The notes: generated from the sequence alone by a model not told the origin. Shown: positions 36,150 through 47,494, numbered from the stretch's first letter. The stretch: 64,000 nt of DNA from Proteles cristata cristata (GCA_017311185.1 JAESUZ010000756.1:372001-436000); one strand, 5' to 3'. Program-made: numbers and translations.

Positions 36150-36327
36150 GGGGAGCGCGGCTGCGGGTCTGCGGCGGGCGGGGGGCCGGCCGGCGTCTGT
36201 CTGGACTCCGTCCCCGGGGCGGCCCGGCTCCCCGCAGCCCTGCGGCCGCGCCCGGGCTCCCGGAGCCCGCAGTCGGCCGTGCGCTCGCCTCGCTGCCGGG
36301 AACCTGGACGAGCCCGGCCGAGCGAAG
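36150..36327 (+). other. SYNE1: Candidate SYNE1 non-coding exon 1
   Basis: The exon end is predicted by the donor gcgaag|gtaaac, with GT at 36328-36329, inside the CpG island. The left edge is a guess placed in the densest GC-box zone. I saw no ATG in this stretch, as expected for a 5' untranslated exon joined to the exon at 43691. A competing upstream donor exists after 35843. Confidence 0.42.
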
Positions 36328-38840
36328 GTAAACGGGAAGAGGAAGAGAGATGGAGGGCCGGGGAGCGAGCGCGCGCGCAGTGTGGGTGCAAGCTGAACAC
36401 ACTGCAGAGAAAATTGTAAGCAAGTTTGTACTTGGCACGGCGGGGACGTGCGCGCTTGGGGGCGGGAGCGGGCGGCGGCGGGGCGCGGCCGCGTGTGCTA
36501 CTCGGGGACGAGGAGGGAAGGAGGTGGGGAGCGTCCTCCCTGCAGCTCGTACGCAGCTGTCCCTATTAATATCCCCCGCTCGGATTGTCATTTCCGCTGT
36601 GGCACTTCTCGGGGGCTCCCGTGATGCAGAAGCGAAAGGCGGCCACCCTCTGGTCGTGATGGTCGGTACTGTGGCTACTGTCAGATGGGAGATGCCGGGC
36701 GTTGGGCAAATTCTAGGAGCCTCCCTTCCTCCGCTCCCGACTATTTTAGGAAGGGTTGGAGGGCGGGGGGCGGGGAAGTGGGCAGCCCCGGCCGAGGGCT
36801 TGCAGACCGCGCAGAGGCCGGGCTTCAGACTGTCACCTTGCAATTGCTTCCAGGCACAGCCTACGCTAGAGGGCAAGATAACTTTCACCTCCTCCCCGGA
36901 AAGACACGTTTGAGAAATTTTGCGTTGCTGCCGGAGGAGTTCTGTGAAATGGTGGTTCACAGGGCGGCAGGTGCATGGCCCAAGGGCAGGAAAGTAGTGC
37001 AGAATAAAGCAGCTCTCGGGCGCCGAGCAAAGGAAGCCCGTTGGGGACCGCGGTGTGCTGAGCCTCTGGGATGCCGGAGCTTGGAGGCTGCAAGTTCAGG
37101 CCCAGCCGAGGGAGGAACGTCAGCTGTGACACCGATGTTAGCATCCTGGAATGCTCGTTTCTCGGCTTTACGGCCTGGGGTGGGAAACCTGCCTGTATCT
37201 GAGATTTCCTCTGTGAACGTTAAGAAAGTTCTAAACGAATGATTTTTCTCTTCTTGAGTGTGTTTTTGTCTTAGATCCGCTTTACTAAAGGAAGCAATTT
37301 GTATACAAAAGCCAGACTTGAGCAAGAGAAAATGTAGTAATTTTCAGTTAAGCAACAGTTATTAATATGACCCACATCTGCATAAAGTGCTGATTTAATC
37401 ATTATTCCTGAGGATTGTTTTTTTAAGACGCTTGCCGTTCCCCGTGATGAAAAAGATGAATAGTATGGATAAAAAGTTCCTGATATTGCCAGAACAGTGT
37501 AATAAAACACATAGCTATTTTTTTTTCTGGTGTTTTTGAGTCTGTTCCTTACTGGGTGGAAAATTTAGAACAAAATGTACCAGATCAATGCTAATTTAAT
37601 GTGTTTCATGCTGAAGATAAAGGCACATCTTCAGAGTGACTCAGATAATAATATTGCTAGCCTTTGAAAATATTCAGCTATTGCATTATAGACTCATTGT
37701 TATCTTTCTTAGCTAATGATTTTTCACAAACTGGTTTGCTTCTGTTCTCATTGTCCCCATATACAAATTCTTGTCACTGGGATTCTTTCTTGTAAGGGAA
37801 CAGGGGTTGACCATTCAGAATTTTGTAAGACTTGCTGGTGTTAAAGTGGGGGGTTACTCACCAGGATCTGCTCTGTGAAAAGTATGCAGCACACACAGCT
37901 TCTTGGAAATGACAGGAGGTGTAAATTGAACAGGATGTAGGAAGCCCATGACTGGGCAAAGTTGTTAGCGTTTTCTCAGCTCTAGATACTGCAGCCACAC
38001 CCCGTGGCCTGACCTTGACAGGCAGGCAGGGCCTAAGACTCCGCTGTGAGGGGGAATCGTATTTCTCCCCCTCTTAAATGTGTTATACGCCCTTCCTTGT
38101 GATCTAATCCAACCAGAACTAGTGTTTGGCAAGAAGTGCAATGTATACTCTAGCAAAGTATGGGAGGAAGGTAGCAGAATCTTTGGGCCGGACTTATACT
38201 GCAACCTTTCCCAAAAAAGTTGAGTCATGACCTTTCATATCTGTCGTGCTGATCAGCTCTGTACTTACTTAGTCTTTTGGTTACTTGTTTCCATTTTTGT
38301 TCTTCCAGAAAAAAGACCAAGTCTTATTTGTTACCCTGTACAATTCATAATAGTGAATAATTCACTGATAGCCCCTACACATCCATTAGTGGTGATATTT
38401 ATATTAACTCCACACGTCCCTTTTCTCCCTACCGCGTAGCTATCTTAGTGTTTGTTCATTGGTACCACTGCTGAATGATGCATAGAGAAAAACAGTAATT
38501 AAATTTAAAATTAGACACGTGACTCATTCCAGCAAAGGACTTGTGGAAGTGTATTTATTAGCTTTTTAAAATTTTTGCTTAATAGTGATTTTTAATAGGC
38601 GTTCTATTCTTATGCATATTTAGATATCTACTTTAGGAACATTTATATTTCACACTGCTGTGAATCTGTTTGTGTTTTATGGTCTCAGCGCATCTTTTTT
38701 CAGTTAGAAATGAACCACATCATCTCCCATCGTTGCCGGGTTTGGAATTTTCTGTTACCGTCTCCTAATCCCTAAAATTGTAGTTGCATTGCTTTAAGAT
38801 GTGTTCCTCCTACTGTTTTTCCTAACACATTTCTTTTTAG

Positions 38841-38939
38841 GAGCACAAACAAGAAACTGCCTTAGCAGCGAGTTGTCCATTCTGCTTAGAGACCGGAGAA
38901 GTCGAGGCTTGATGATTCACTCCTGCGCTGTTTTCACAG
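38841..38939 (+). other. Possible extra SYNE1 5' UTR exon
   Basis: The segment sits between an acceptor-like ttctttttag (ending 38840) and a moderate donor cacag|gtgctgg (GT at 38940-38941). It keeps several CpGs although it lies outside the island. This could be a non-coding exon or simply a conserved intronic block. Confidence 0.25.
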
Positions 38940-39696
38940 GTGCTGGTGCTCCGAAGCATATGCGGTTCAAATACACGAATCCCAAATAGCAGACAGTGTA
39001 AATTCCCCCTGCATTTCTGCACAATAATTGCAGCAGATGGTTATCGATTGGGTATTCAGTTTGCTGGAACCGTTCCCTGGATTTCTCCCCCTGCTTTGTT
39101 GACATATTACCGATATCATCTCCCCCTCTGATAGGAATGCTCTTAGAGGGGCTTATCTGTCTTGTTTACTGCTATCTACTCAGTACTATTGTCCTTTACA
39201 AGTAGTTTCTCAGTATACTTTTGCTATATGAAATAAGTACTGGGCTCTTATTTCTCTGCTAGGAGTGGTGGATGTCCGTAGCTGCAGAGGGATCCCAGTT
39301 CTTTCTGGAAGGATTTGGAGAGGGTGCTGGGGCTGGTATTTCATACACAGCCCGTCAATGTCTACCTGATTCGCTCTTTCCACCCCAGTACTTGTCCCCT
39401 CATGGCTCACGCTATCCTGCACCGATTAAAACTCTCTTAATTGTCCTGGGAATAGTGAGCTGGTTGATGCTGCTGGCCTTCCTCTGCCCACAATCAGGAT
39501 ACTGCTAATTGGTTAGTTCCAGGAGTGCATTTCAAGCTTTCGTGATCTTGTGCCAGTTATTTTAGCTGTCACTTGTGCTGCCCTTGGTTTTGGACCTGGG
39601 GAGCACACTTGAGAGCACCTGTCCGTTCTGGGTCCACTTCTCATATTGCAGGCGAGAAACTGAGTTCCAGGGGAAGGACAATGGAAACCAGTTATT

Positions 39697-39890
39697 TGCT
39701 GGAAGTCTGCTATGTGCCAAACAATCTGCTAAGAATATTACATATTGATCTTTTAAAATTTAATTTATGCAGGATAACATGAAACCTAATTTAGCATAAA
39801 GTGACTTTATTTTACAGGTGAAGAAACAAGTGCTCAGAAAAGTTTACTTTTCTTCAGGTCACCTGGATGGAATTAAGGCTCTGCTCCAGA
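39697..39890 (+). mobile_element. MIR SINE
   Basis: Recognisable as gtctgctatgtgccaaacaa, then ttttacaggtgaagaaacaa and tcaggtcacctggatggaat, in the order of the MIR consensus. Confidence 0.78.
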
Positions 39891-40739
39891 TCTTTCTTAG
39901 GCCATAGGGTGTGCATATCCTGGTAACACCCTCCCTGTGGGGACTTTCATACACAGAACCAGCAGCTAGTTGGAACGAAGCTAAGCCTAGAACTCCTATC
40001 TTCTGACCCCCCCCCATTTCCTTTCCTTTTTATTTTATTTGTTTTATTAGTTTGAAATTTCTTATATGTTCTCTTGAGTGAGAGTATCTGTAAAAAGCAA
40101 GAATATCAGAATTTCACAAAGGAGGAAATGTGTATATATGTGATGAAAGCAAAATATTTTATGTCTGAAAAAGGAAGGATATTGCATTCACTTCTTTTGT
40201 AGTGAGGAGGGAGGGGTTTTCTGCAAAACAAAAATGTAAGTTGAGGGTCTGGGGTGTTCTCAGGGATGTACTTAGTATCGATGGTGGGCTGTCAGAACAA
40301 GAACAGTTATAGACTCTACGCTTGCAGAATGTTCATAGTCTACTTAGAGTGTGAGGGTAACAATGGTGGTGAATAAAAGACAAATAATACTTATAATAAC
40401 ATGGATTATTAGTGTTGAGTGTGTAGGGATGGCTTCAAGCAGAGTGTGGGTCTTGGGCCAGATAGTTCTCGATCCTTGGGCTCTGCTAAGCTAACAGCGC
40501 CCCACATAGGGGCGAAGTTGTTCAGCAAGCATATGAGTGCATGAGGTGAAGAGTATTGGAGGAAGTAAAGTCTGCATGGTGCCTCTGGCTGCTGGGCTCA
40601 GTTGATGGTAGCAGGACCCATGACATCTTGAGGCAGAATCCTGTGAGTCATCTGAGGCACTTCGACAACCCCACCGTGCATTTCCTGTCTCCCCTCCCTG
40701 ACCAATCATCAAGTGCTACACTTTGTGCCTCTTAACGAT

Positions 40740-41430
40740 TTTTCAGATTTTACCTTCTACTCACTGTCCTATTTCAGTCTGTCATCACCTCCTATCTCGA
40801 CTCCTGAAATACTTTCCAAAGTGATCTTTCTGGATCTTTCAGTCTTGTCTCCTTCAAATATGGCCTTAAAAACGGTACCTAGAGTAATCTCAACTATACT
40901 TGGGCACTTCTAGCTTAAAATCCCTCAGTGGGTTCCTCTCGCCTCCCAGAGAATCAGAACGAGGCTTCTGAGCATAGCACAGGGCCCTCAGCCATCTGGT
41001 GCTACCTCCTTCTCCAGCCTAAGCTCCAGACTGTCACCTGGGAGGGTCCTTCACGATCTGACTCGGTACTCCCACACAGAATCCTGCTGTTTCTTGTGTC
41101 CATGGCTTTGTTCAAGGTATTTGCTCTGCCTGGTGTGTGTCTATCATATTTTTCTCCTGACTAGCTCATTTACCAAGATTCAGTTCAGGGGTGAGCTCCC
41201 TCCCAGGACACTTTTCCAGAACCTTCTGATTGGCTTAGTGCCCATCCTTTGTGTTTTCTATCTTTGTATTTGCACTTGCCCGTGGTATTGTTATAGTGTT
41301 TGTTTTTTTTTTTCTATGTTGTATCTCCCACTATGTTCTAAGCTCCTCAAAAAATAGAATCTATGTCATATTCATCTTGTTACCCTCGGCATTGAGCTCT
41401 GACACTCAGAATGGGTTTGTTATATATAGA
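40740..41430 (+). mobile_element. LINE-2 3' region
   Basis: Contains aaaatccctcagtgggttcc, ccttcacgatctgactcggt, aggtatttgctctgcctggt and ttctaagctcctcaaaaaat, the typical order of decayed L2 3' sequence. Confidence 0.8.
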
Positions 41431-41501
41431 ATTAGGACTGAAAACTAGAACTTGGACATAAACAGAGAAATTCTGAGTTTCGTATGGACATCAAAAGATA
41501 A

Positions 41502-41610
41502 ATATATATATGATATATATATATCAAATGCTTGATATGTATGTATACATACATATGTATCATATATATATAATATATATATATTATATATATATATAAG
41601 AGAGAGAGAG
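41502..41610. repeat. AT-rich palindromic microsatellite
   Basis: (TA)n blocks surround a perfect 22-base palindrome at 41535-41556 centred on gtatac. An (AG)n run ends the tract. It could form a cruciform or hairpin. Confidence 0.9.
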
Positions 41611-43157
41611 GGACATAGAAAGTTGGAAATTAATCTATTATGTAACATAAATGTGAACCATGGTGATGTAGAAACATGGTGATCCGTAATGCAGTGACTT
41701 ACCGAAATCCTTTTTAATTCTGTAATTCTTGATTGATGGTGGGAGCCATGACTTCTCTGAATCCCAGTGGTGATCAGGGTCTGGCTTGGGATAACTGAAT
41801 TAAAATGAATTTCTTCCTTCATCTCTACTTAGTCTATATGTAGTTAGCTAGCTAGCTAGAGTTCAGAAAGTTATATTCTTACATTTGGAGAACTTAACTT
41901 TCTAACAGTTTAGAGGACCCATCTGTAATATCCTCAAGGCACTTCCCACTGCTTATTAGTTTTCAAATTATGGTAGCTTTTGCATGTGGGCAAGTGGAAT
42001 ATTTTCCCCCGGGAGATGAAGGCTGCTAATGGGCACATAATTCGAGCAAGCCTAAAGGCCTTGATGCGTGATGGGCCAGCCATAAGTAAGTACTTCTCTT
42101 CTGAGGATCCTTTGGAAAGCCACCCACTGACAGGTACCTCTCTAGGCCAGGAGCTGCCAAGTATTGGCATATCCTTTCAAGTAGCCAAGAGAAGTCTGTC
42201 TCTGCCTTCTTACCAGTTAATGCTATTTCACTGCATCACCTCACCCTAACTTGTTAAGTGATCTGTACTTGCTCCAAGACACATTTTTGATGTTTTTTCC
42301 ACAAGGCAGCAGGAATATGCAATGTTTTGCATCCTTTTTGAAAGAATATACTAAAAAAGATATTATCCACTTTGCATGCATGCATTCTAACCAGATACCA
42401 ATGTATACCAATATTAAAAATGCCATTTTAAAATCAATTGTAATGATAATATACTCTATTACATAGCCACTCTCTCATGAATAATACTGTTTGTATGACC
42501 ATACATTCAGATTATAATACAGATTTTGATAGCACTCATTGACTCCTTTGGTTTCGTTTATTCCTTCTAGCACGTGGCTCATCCCACATGACTATGTGTT
42601 TTCTTTACAGGTTTGCCTCTACCATCCTCCCCTGCCCCCCATCTCAGTTTTCCTCTTCACCTTCCTCTTCATAATGCACAGGTGTGATGTGAATTGTAAT
42701 CAAGTGTCATCTCAGGTGGGCGGCCTTAGTGTGTAGCCCCTTGGTTTCTGTCTCTGTGTGCATGTTCACCTTCCTCTCCTAACTATGGCAATACCTTCTC
42801 TTCACCTAACCCAGGGTTAGGAAATCCTTCTTCAAAGTAAATGTCTCAATGTCAAGGTTTCATCAACTACTCTCTTATCTTTTTTCTCCTTGCCCAGGCC
42901 AGGATGATGAATTAAACTCGACCAAGGCCAAGAATTCAGGATGGGGTTAGAAAGAAAATGGCCTTTCTGCTCAGGCCAGCCCTAACTCTAGCCTTACAGC
43001 CTATTTTAGAGTCTTTCTGCCTGGGAAGAAAGGAAGCTAAATGAAATCCATTTTGCCTTCTAAAAACAGAATATTTGAAACTCACATTTTTAGAATGAAA
43101 TACTTTTTCCATTCATGCTGTTTAACCCATCAAATAGTTACTAGAAGCTAAGATTTG

Positions 43158-43278
43158 TTTAAGTTTTTATTTTTAAATTTTAATCCCAGTATAGTTAACA
43201 CATAGTGTTATATGGGTTTCAGGTATAAAATCCAGTGATTCAGCAATTCTCTACATTACTCATTGCTCATCTAGCAGC
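43158..43278 (-). mobile_element. L1-derived fragment
   Basis: The + strand reads ttttaatcccagtatagtta, then acatagtgttatatgggttt and ccagtgattcagcaattctc, a stretch common in carnivore genomes and attributed to L1. Orientation is tentative. Confidence 0.55.
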
Positions 43279-43832
43279 TCAGGTTTAATCTCATTCCTGG
43301 AAATTGTACAAACGAAACAGCAAAATATATATACAAAGCAGGCTGAAATAGCATAGATAAGGGAACTTGGGAATATTGAGGTGTAGAACTCCGTGTTGGA
43401 CTTCATAGTACCTTCACTTTCATAGATCAATGGAGAAAGGTTATGGTTTCAAAAGAAAACATGGAATACATGAATATTTCTTTTTTAGCAACCAACTTTA
43501 ATATATATACCTTGTGTATGCATTTATTTTGTCAAATATAAGAATTCCTAGCATTTGCCTCGTGCTTTATAAACATTTCACTTGGTGATGAATCATCTAT
43601 TCTAACTGGATAAAAATTGTTATCTTTTTAGCACGGGGATGACCTATGTAGTTTTTTTTTTAATATGTACCTTTTCTATTTGTTTTTCAGATTCCTGAGT
43701 TCATTTAAGAGCATAGTCTTAAAAGAAAAGAAAGAAAAGAAGTGGTTCGGTCTTTGGAAGTGCTATCTCCTTGCTAGCTGCTGCAAGTGCCTGGGATTCA
43801 TTTAATACCGAATTGATCCAGAACCCTCCAGT

Positions 43833-43844
43833 ATGTTTTTCTGA
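43833..43844 (+). promoter_or_regulatory. Minimal upstream ORF in SYNE1 leader
   Basis: ATG TTT TTC TGA, three codons and a stop, out of frame with the main start and ending 67 bases before it. Its -3 base is A? no: the context is ccagtATGt, with a purine (A) absent at -3 (G lies there), giving moderate strength. It is the only ATG I saw in this exon ahead of the main start. Confidence 0.55.
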
Positions 43845-43911
43845 GTGGTGTGGTGCTACGGTGCCCCGGGACGGGAGTGTCTGCTATTGGTTTCCTGCTG
43901 CAGGAGGCATC

Positions 43912-43978
43912 ATGGCTGCCTCCAGGACGGCCTCACGGTCTCCCCGGGACATCGCCAATGTGATGCAAAGGTTGCAAG
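43912..43978 (+). CDS. SYNE1: Nesprin-1 N-terminus, first coding segment (partial)
   Basis: SYNE1 encodes nesprin-1, a giant spectrin-repeat protein of the outer nuclear membrane. It binds actin through two N-terminal calponin-homology domains and links the nucleus to the cytoskeleton through SUN proteins (LINC complex). This exon gives only 22 codons plus one base. The peptide starts MAASRTASRS and continues PRDIANVMQRLQ, matching the mammalian nesprin-1 N-terminus with a few substitutions in the variable first ten residues. The start ATG has A at -3 and G at +4, a strong Kozak context, and follows an in-frame stop. The exon ends in phase 1 at a consensus donor, as expected since the next residue in the family begins with G (Asp, GAT). 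The calponin-homology domains, spectrin repeats and KASH segment all lie beyond the window. Short isoforms lacking this start are known for the gene. Confidence 0.9.
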
Positions 43979-45083
43979 GTAAGGGACAGAAATGTCAGGG
44001 TTTGTTTTGTATTTTTAAGTATGCTTTCAATACCCGCTCACCTCAGGATCTTTGCAGTTTGCTTGCACTTTTGTTCAATGTTATGAAACTACAGCAAGGG
44101 ATCACAAAATGACGTCTCTCATGCTGGCGTTTTGAGACTAGTCCATGCTGTTTGAAGATGCTATCTTTTTCGTGTAGAAAAAAGACAAAGACAAAGCTGT
44201 TTGTTTGGTTTTATGTCTGCAGTAGTGTGATCTTAATGGTTATTCAGTGTCCGGTTGGGAATTCAGTTATTGCCAAACTGCCCTTCAATCACCAATGACA
44301 GTACAGCACCATGACAGTGCACAAGGTTATCATGACGATGGTGACAAAAAATTGTATGCTATCGTCAAATAAGTCAACTAATAGTTTACTTATCCCAACT
44401 AGGAGGCCCTGAGAGATCTAGAAAGTCTTTAAGCAAAATGAGGCAAAGAGGTGCAGAGGATTAATGACGTGAGGGGATTAATGGCTGGTGGCTGCGTGCG
44501 ACTAGAACTACATTCCTCACCTCTGCTCTGTCTCTAATAGCAAACTGTTTTTTAGAAGACAATTAGCAGTGAAATGTTATGGCAGCTTATAGATTAATTC
44601 ACAGTAGTGAATTAAACATGCACTGAAACATGCATATTCTGTAAACCATAAAAATAATCATCTAGAGGAATATGAAAATGCTGCCTCTCCCCAACTTCAA
44701 ATGGATATAAAAATATTCAAATATTATAAGCTTTTTTCCTGGTCTTTGTCAAGAGAGCTTAACGTAATGTTATAGGTTGGCCGTTTGTTTTTCTAGTATC
44801 TCTAGCAAGCGGTCGCTGCGGTTTTCCACCACGGCCATCATGTTAATCTCTCACAGTCCCGCTTTCTCCACGTATAATGCATTTGATGTGCATAGCAGTA
44901 ATTTGACTTTCAAATGCAGATGAAACTCTGGATATCTGTGGCCCAGGGCATACTGTCAGCTATAGAAAGGCAAGAGCTGGGTGGATCTATGAGTTTCTCC
45001 ATGTCTATCCAGAGACCACCGATGTCACTGATGTTCCCACTGTCATGAGGCTGCCTCCCATCCATCATCCTGGGCTGATTTTT

Positions 45084-45302
45084 TTTTTTATTTTTTTAAT
45101 GTTTTATTTATTTCTAGGAGAGAGAGAGACAGCATGAGCAGGGGAGGGTCAGAGAGAGAGGGAGTCACAGACTGAAACAGGCTCCAGGCTCTGAGCTGGC
45201 AGTCAGCACAGAGCCCGACGCGGGGCTCGAACCCACGAACTGTGAGATCATGACCTAAGCGAAAGTCGGACGCTCAACCGACTAAGCCACCCAGGCGCCC
45301 TG
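45084..45302 (-). mobile_element. SINEC_Fc-type SINE, ctaggagag subfamily
   Basis: Carries tttctaggagagagagagac and gagctggcagtcagcacaga. A 16-base duplication tcctgggctgattttt flanks it (45068-45083 and 45303-45318). Confidence 0.96.
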
Positions 45303-45749
45303 TCCTGGGCTGATTTTTAATGCTTCAGTGTCAGTGACACTTGTTCCACATTTATTGTTGGAAGACCTCATTGTCACACCAAAAAGAGCTGGTTAGATAA
45401 AAGAACAGACCCTCGCGGAACACGTGGGCGTAGACCTCCTCCATAGGCCCAAAGAAAAACTGGAAAAACCAACCCTGAGGTGTGCACACAATGCCAAGGA
45501 TCTCCAGTTTAAGTGGTGCATCTTTATTTGGGTAGATGGAATACTGAACTTGGAGTTCCATTTTTCTGTCTGTGTCTGTCTTTGCTATTTCCTGGGCACA
45601 AATTTCTGAGCCATTTTGTGCCTCGGTGACTTCATTTACAAAAAGATGGAAAGGAAACTGCAGGTGCCTTACAAAAGTGTAGGGAAGATAATTAGGTAAT
45701 AAAGCAGATTTTCCTCTGAGTTTATTAAATATGAAAATTCCCCAGATCA

Positions 45750-45880
45750 CACAAACACACACATATGTGTGTGTATATATATATACACACATAAAGGAAA
45801 ATTGTATATATATATATATATATACACACAGAGTGTGAATACACACACACACACACACGCACATAAAGGAAAATTGTACA
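45750..45880. repeat. Compound CA/TA microsatellite with internal duplication
   Basis: Alternating (CA)n, (TG)n and (TA)n blocks. The 19-base unit cacataaaggaaaattgta occurs twice, at 45788-45806 and 45860-45878, a period of 72 bases. Confidence 0.92.
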
Positions 45881-46419
45881 GGGTAAATTTGAAAAAGATT
45901 AAATCAGAATCAGATTATGACTCTACAAAGTGTTTACTCTTTATTCTTTTTTTGGTTTGAATGAAATCTTTTTAGTAAGGTGGTGGTTAGGTTAAGAGGG
46001 GAGGGAAGACTGCTATGCTGTTCCTCAGTCTTTTATTTTATTATTTCCTGTCGTGTAGAGATAAGTGATTTTTCCTGAGAAGTGTGTGGAGTAGGGGAAC
46101 GACTGGAGCCCCTCACTCCCGTCCTACACCAGGCTTCTCCCAGTGCGTGTCCCATTATAACATCTGTGCATTTCAGGACCCCTTGTAAATTGCGGACTGC
46201 TCGCACTCTAGATTGTTCCAATCTCAGTGAGTGATGACAATAGGTGCTTTAAAAACTCTAAGTACTGTCATCTGGTGAGCTGTTCAAATAGTCGTGGAAG
46301 AAAATTGGATGAAGAGACATAGGCTTGATAATTCGTTGCAAATTTTTCTAGTTATGCAGATTTGAGGAGGAATATTAATGGTTTTATAGATTCTGTGCTG
46401 TAGAAAACTAGTTGTTTTA

Positions 46420-46630
46420 GGGATGCCTGGATGGCTCAGTCAGTTAAGCGTCTGACCTCAGCTCAGGTCATGATCCTCACAGCTTGTGAGTTTGAGCCCT
46501 GCATCGGGCTCTGTGCTGACAGCTCTTAGCCTGGAGCCTGCTTCGGATTCTGTGTCTCCCTCTCTCTCTGCCCCTCTCCTGCTCACACTCTGTCTCTCTC
46601 TCTCAAAAATAAATAAACAAAAAATTTTTT
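46420..46630 (+). mobile_element. SINEC_Fc-type SINE
   Basis: Full-length copy. Flanks aaaactagttgtttta (46404-46419) and aaaactagtaatttta (46631-46646) differ at two sites. Confidence 0.94.
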
Positions 46631-46818
46631 AAAACTAGTAATTTTATTACATAATAAAGTGACTATACTCACTGTATTAATTACTTTTTCCTTTTTAGTA
46701 AAAAGAGTTATAACATGTCATAAGGGTATCTGACAAATTTGGAACCATAAGCCTTCTACTGTTCGATAGAAGACAAAATTCCCGAGCACTAGATATTTAT
46801 CATTAGTTTTTAGCATCA

Positions 46819-46821
<3 letters not shown>

Positions 46822-46867
<46 letters not shown>
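46822..46867. repeat. (AC)n microsatellite
   Basis: An uninterrupted dinucleotide run of about 23 units, likely length-variable. Confidence 0.97.
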
Positions 46868-46869
<2 letters not shown>

Positions 46870-47273
46870 CTAATAGCAACAAAATGAAAGGTCTGCACTA
46901 CCACAAGAGGCAGTGGACCTAACAGAATTTAACAGAAGGTGATTGCGTGGATGTATCTGTTAGCATATTGATCTGCTGGCTTACTTGTGCTGATTCAGCT
47001 GGCAAGTTTTGTGTCTTTGCTGCATTTCAGTTCTCATTGTGCGTCATGCAGGGGCTCGGAGCCCAAACAAGTCAGCCTCCCCAGACAGAGGAGATCTATT
47101 TTCTGTCAAGGGTGGTTAGTGTCTGTTGTTACCTGCTGGATCCTCCAAACCAGTGACCAAGGTGCTAATTAATGGAGGGCTAGCATTATTGCCCGGGCGA
47201 TGAAGACAAGTGAGAGAATATATTTGAGGAAAAGGAAATCTGTTAACTTAAATAGAACCAGAGCTGCTCTTTT

Positions 47274-47494
47274 TTTTTTTAATTTTTTTTTAAATGTTTT
47301 ATTTTTTTCTAGGAGAGAGACAGCATGAGTAGGGGAGGGTCAGAGAGAGAGGGAGTCACAGACTCTGAAACAGCCTCCATGCTCCGAGCTGGCAGTCAGC
47401 ACAGAGCCCGATGCGGGGCTCAAACCCATGAACCGTGAGATCATGACCTAAGCGAAAGTCGGACACTTAACTGACTAAGTCACCCAGGCGCCCC
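47274..47494 (-). mobile_element. SINEC_Fc-type SINE, ctaggagag subfamily
   Basis: Has ttttttctaggagagagaca. Flanks agagctgctctttt (47260-47273) and agagttgctctttt (47495-47508) differ by one base. Confidence 0.95.

Larger units (their letters stand above)
35650..37110 (+). promoter_or_regulatory. SYNE1: CpG island, probable SYNE1 promoter
   Basis: GC content and CpG density rise sharply from about 35650 and fall away after about 37100, in contrast to the AT-rich surroundings. GC-box-like runs (for example gggggcggg near 36031 and gcgggcggggg near 36175) fit Sp1-type housekeeping promoters, and no TATA box is apparent. It lies about 7 kb upstream of the SYNE1 start-codon exon on the same strand. 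Just after the second donor there is an E-box CAGCTG (36554-36559) and a near-MEF2 site ctattaatat (36563-36572). The transcription start cannot be fixed from sequence alone. Confidence 0.8.
36328..43690 (+). other. SYNE1: SYNE1 first intron (if exon 1 is right)
   Basis: Runs from the candidate donor to the strong acceptor at 43689-43690. It holds the tail of the CpG island, a MIR, a LINE-2, an AT-rich palindromic repeat and an L1-derived fragment. Stretches without an entry (37.1-38.8 kb, 39.0-39.7 kb, 39.9-40.7 kb and 41.6-43.1 kb) show nothing I recognise. Confidence 0.5.
43691..43978 (+). other. SYNE1: SYNE1 exon with translation start
   Basis: The acceptor is a long pyrimidine tract ending ctatttgtttttcag at 43690. 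The donor is gcaag|gtaaggg, with GT at 43979-43980. The first 221 bases are 5' UTR and the last 67 are coding. In the reading frame of the start codon a TAA lies upstream at 43720-43722, and no in-frame ATG occurs between it and 43912. A minimal upstream ORF is present at 43833-43844. Confidence 0.88.

Noticed and set aside
35680..36960. A 426-codon open frame on the - strand over the CpG island, with further long frames on both strands
   Set aside because: Rich in Pro, Arg, Ala and Ser with no domain, and mirrored by open frames in other registers. This is expected in GC-rich DNA that rarely forms stop codons.
43771..44112. A 113-codon frame through the SYNE1 start-codon exon
   Set aside because: It begins at a TTG, not an ATG, and runs through a consensus splice donor into intron. 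The real coding part is 43912-43978.
45352..45864. A 170-codon - strand frame beginning with Cys-Val repeats
   Set aside because: The start is the CA/TA microsatellite and the remainder has no recognisable domain. It lies inside the SYNE1 intron on the opposite strand.
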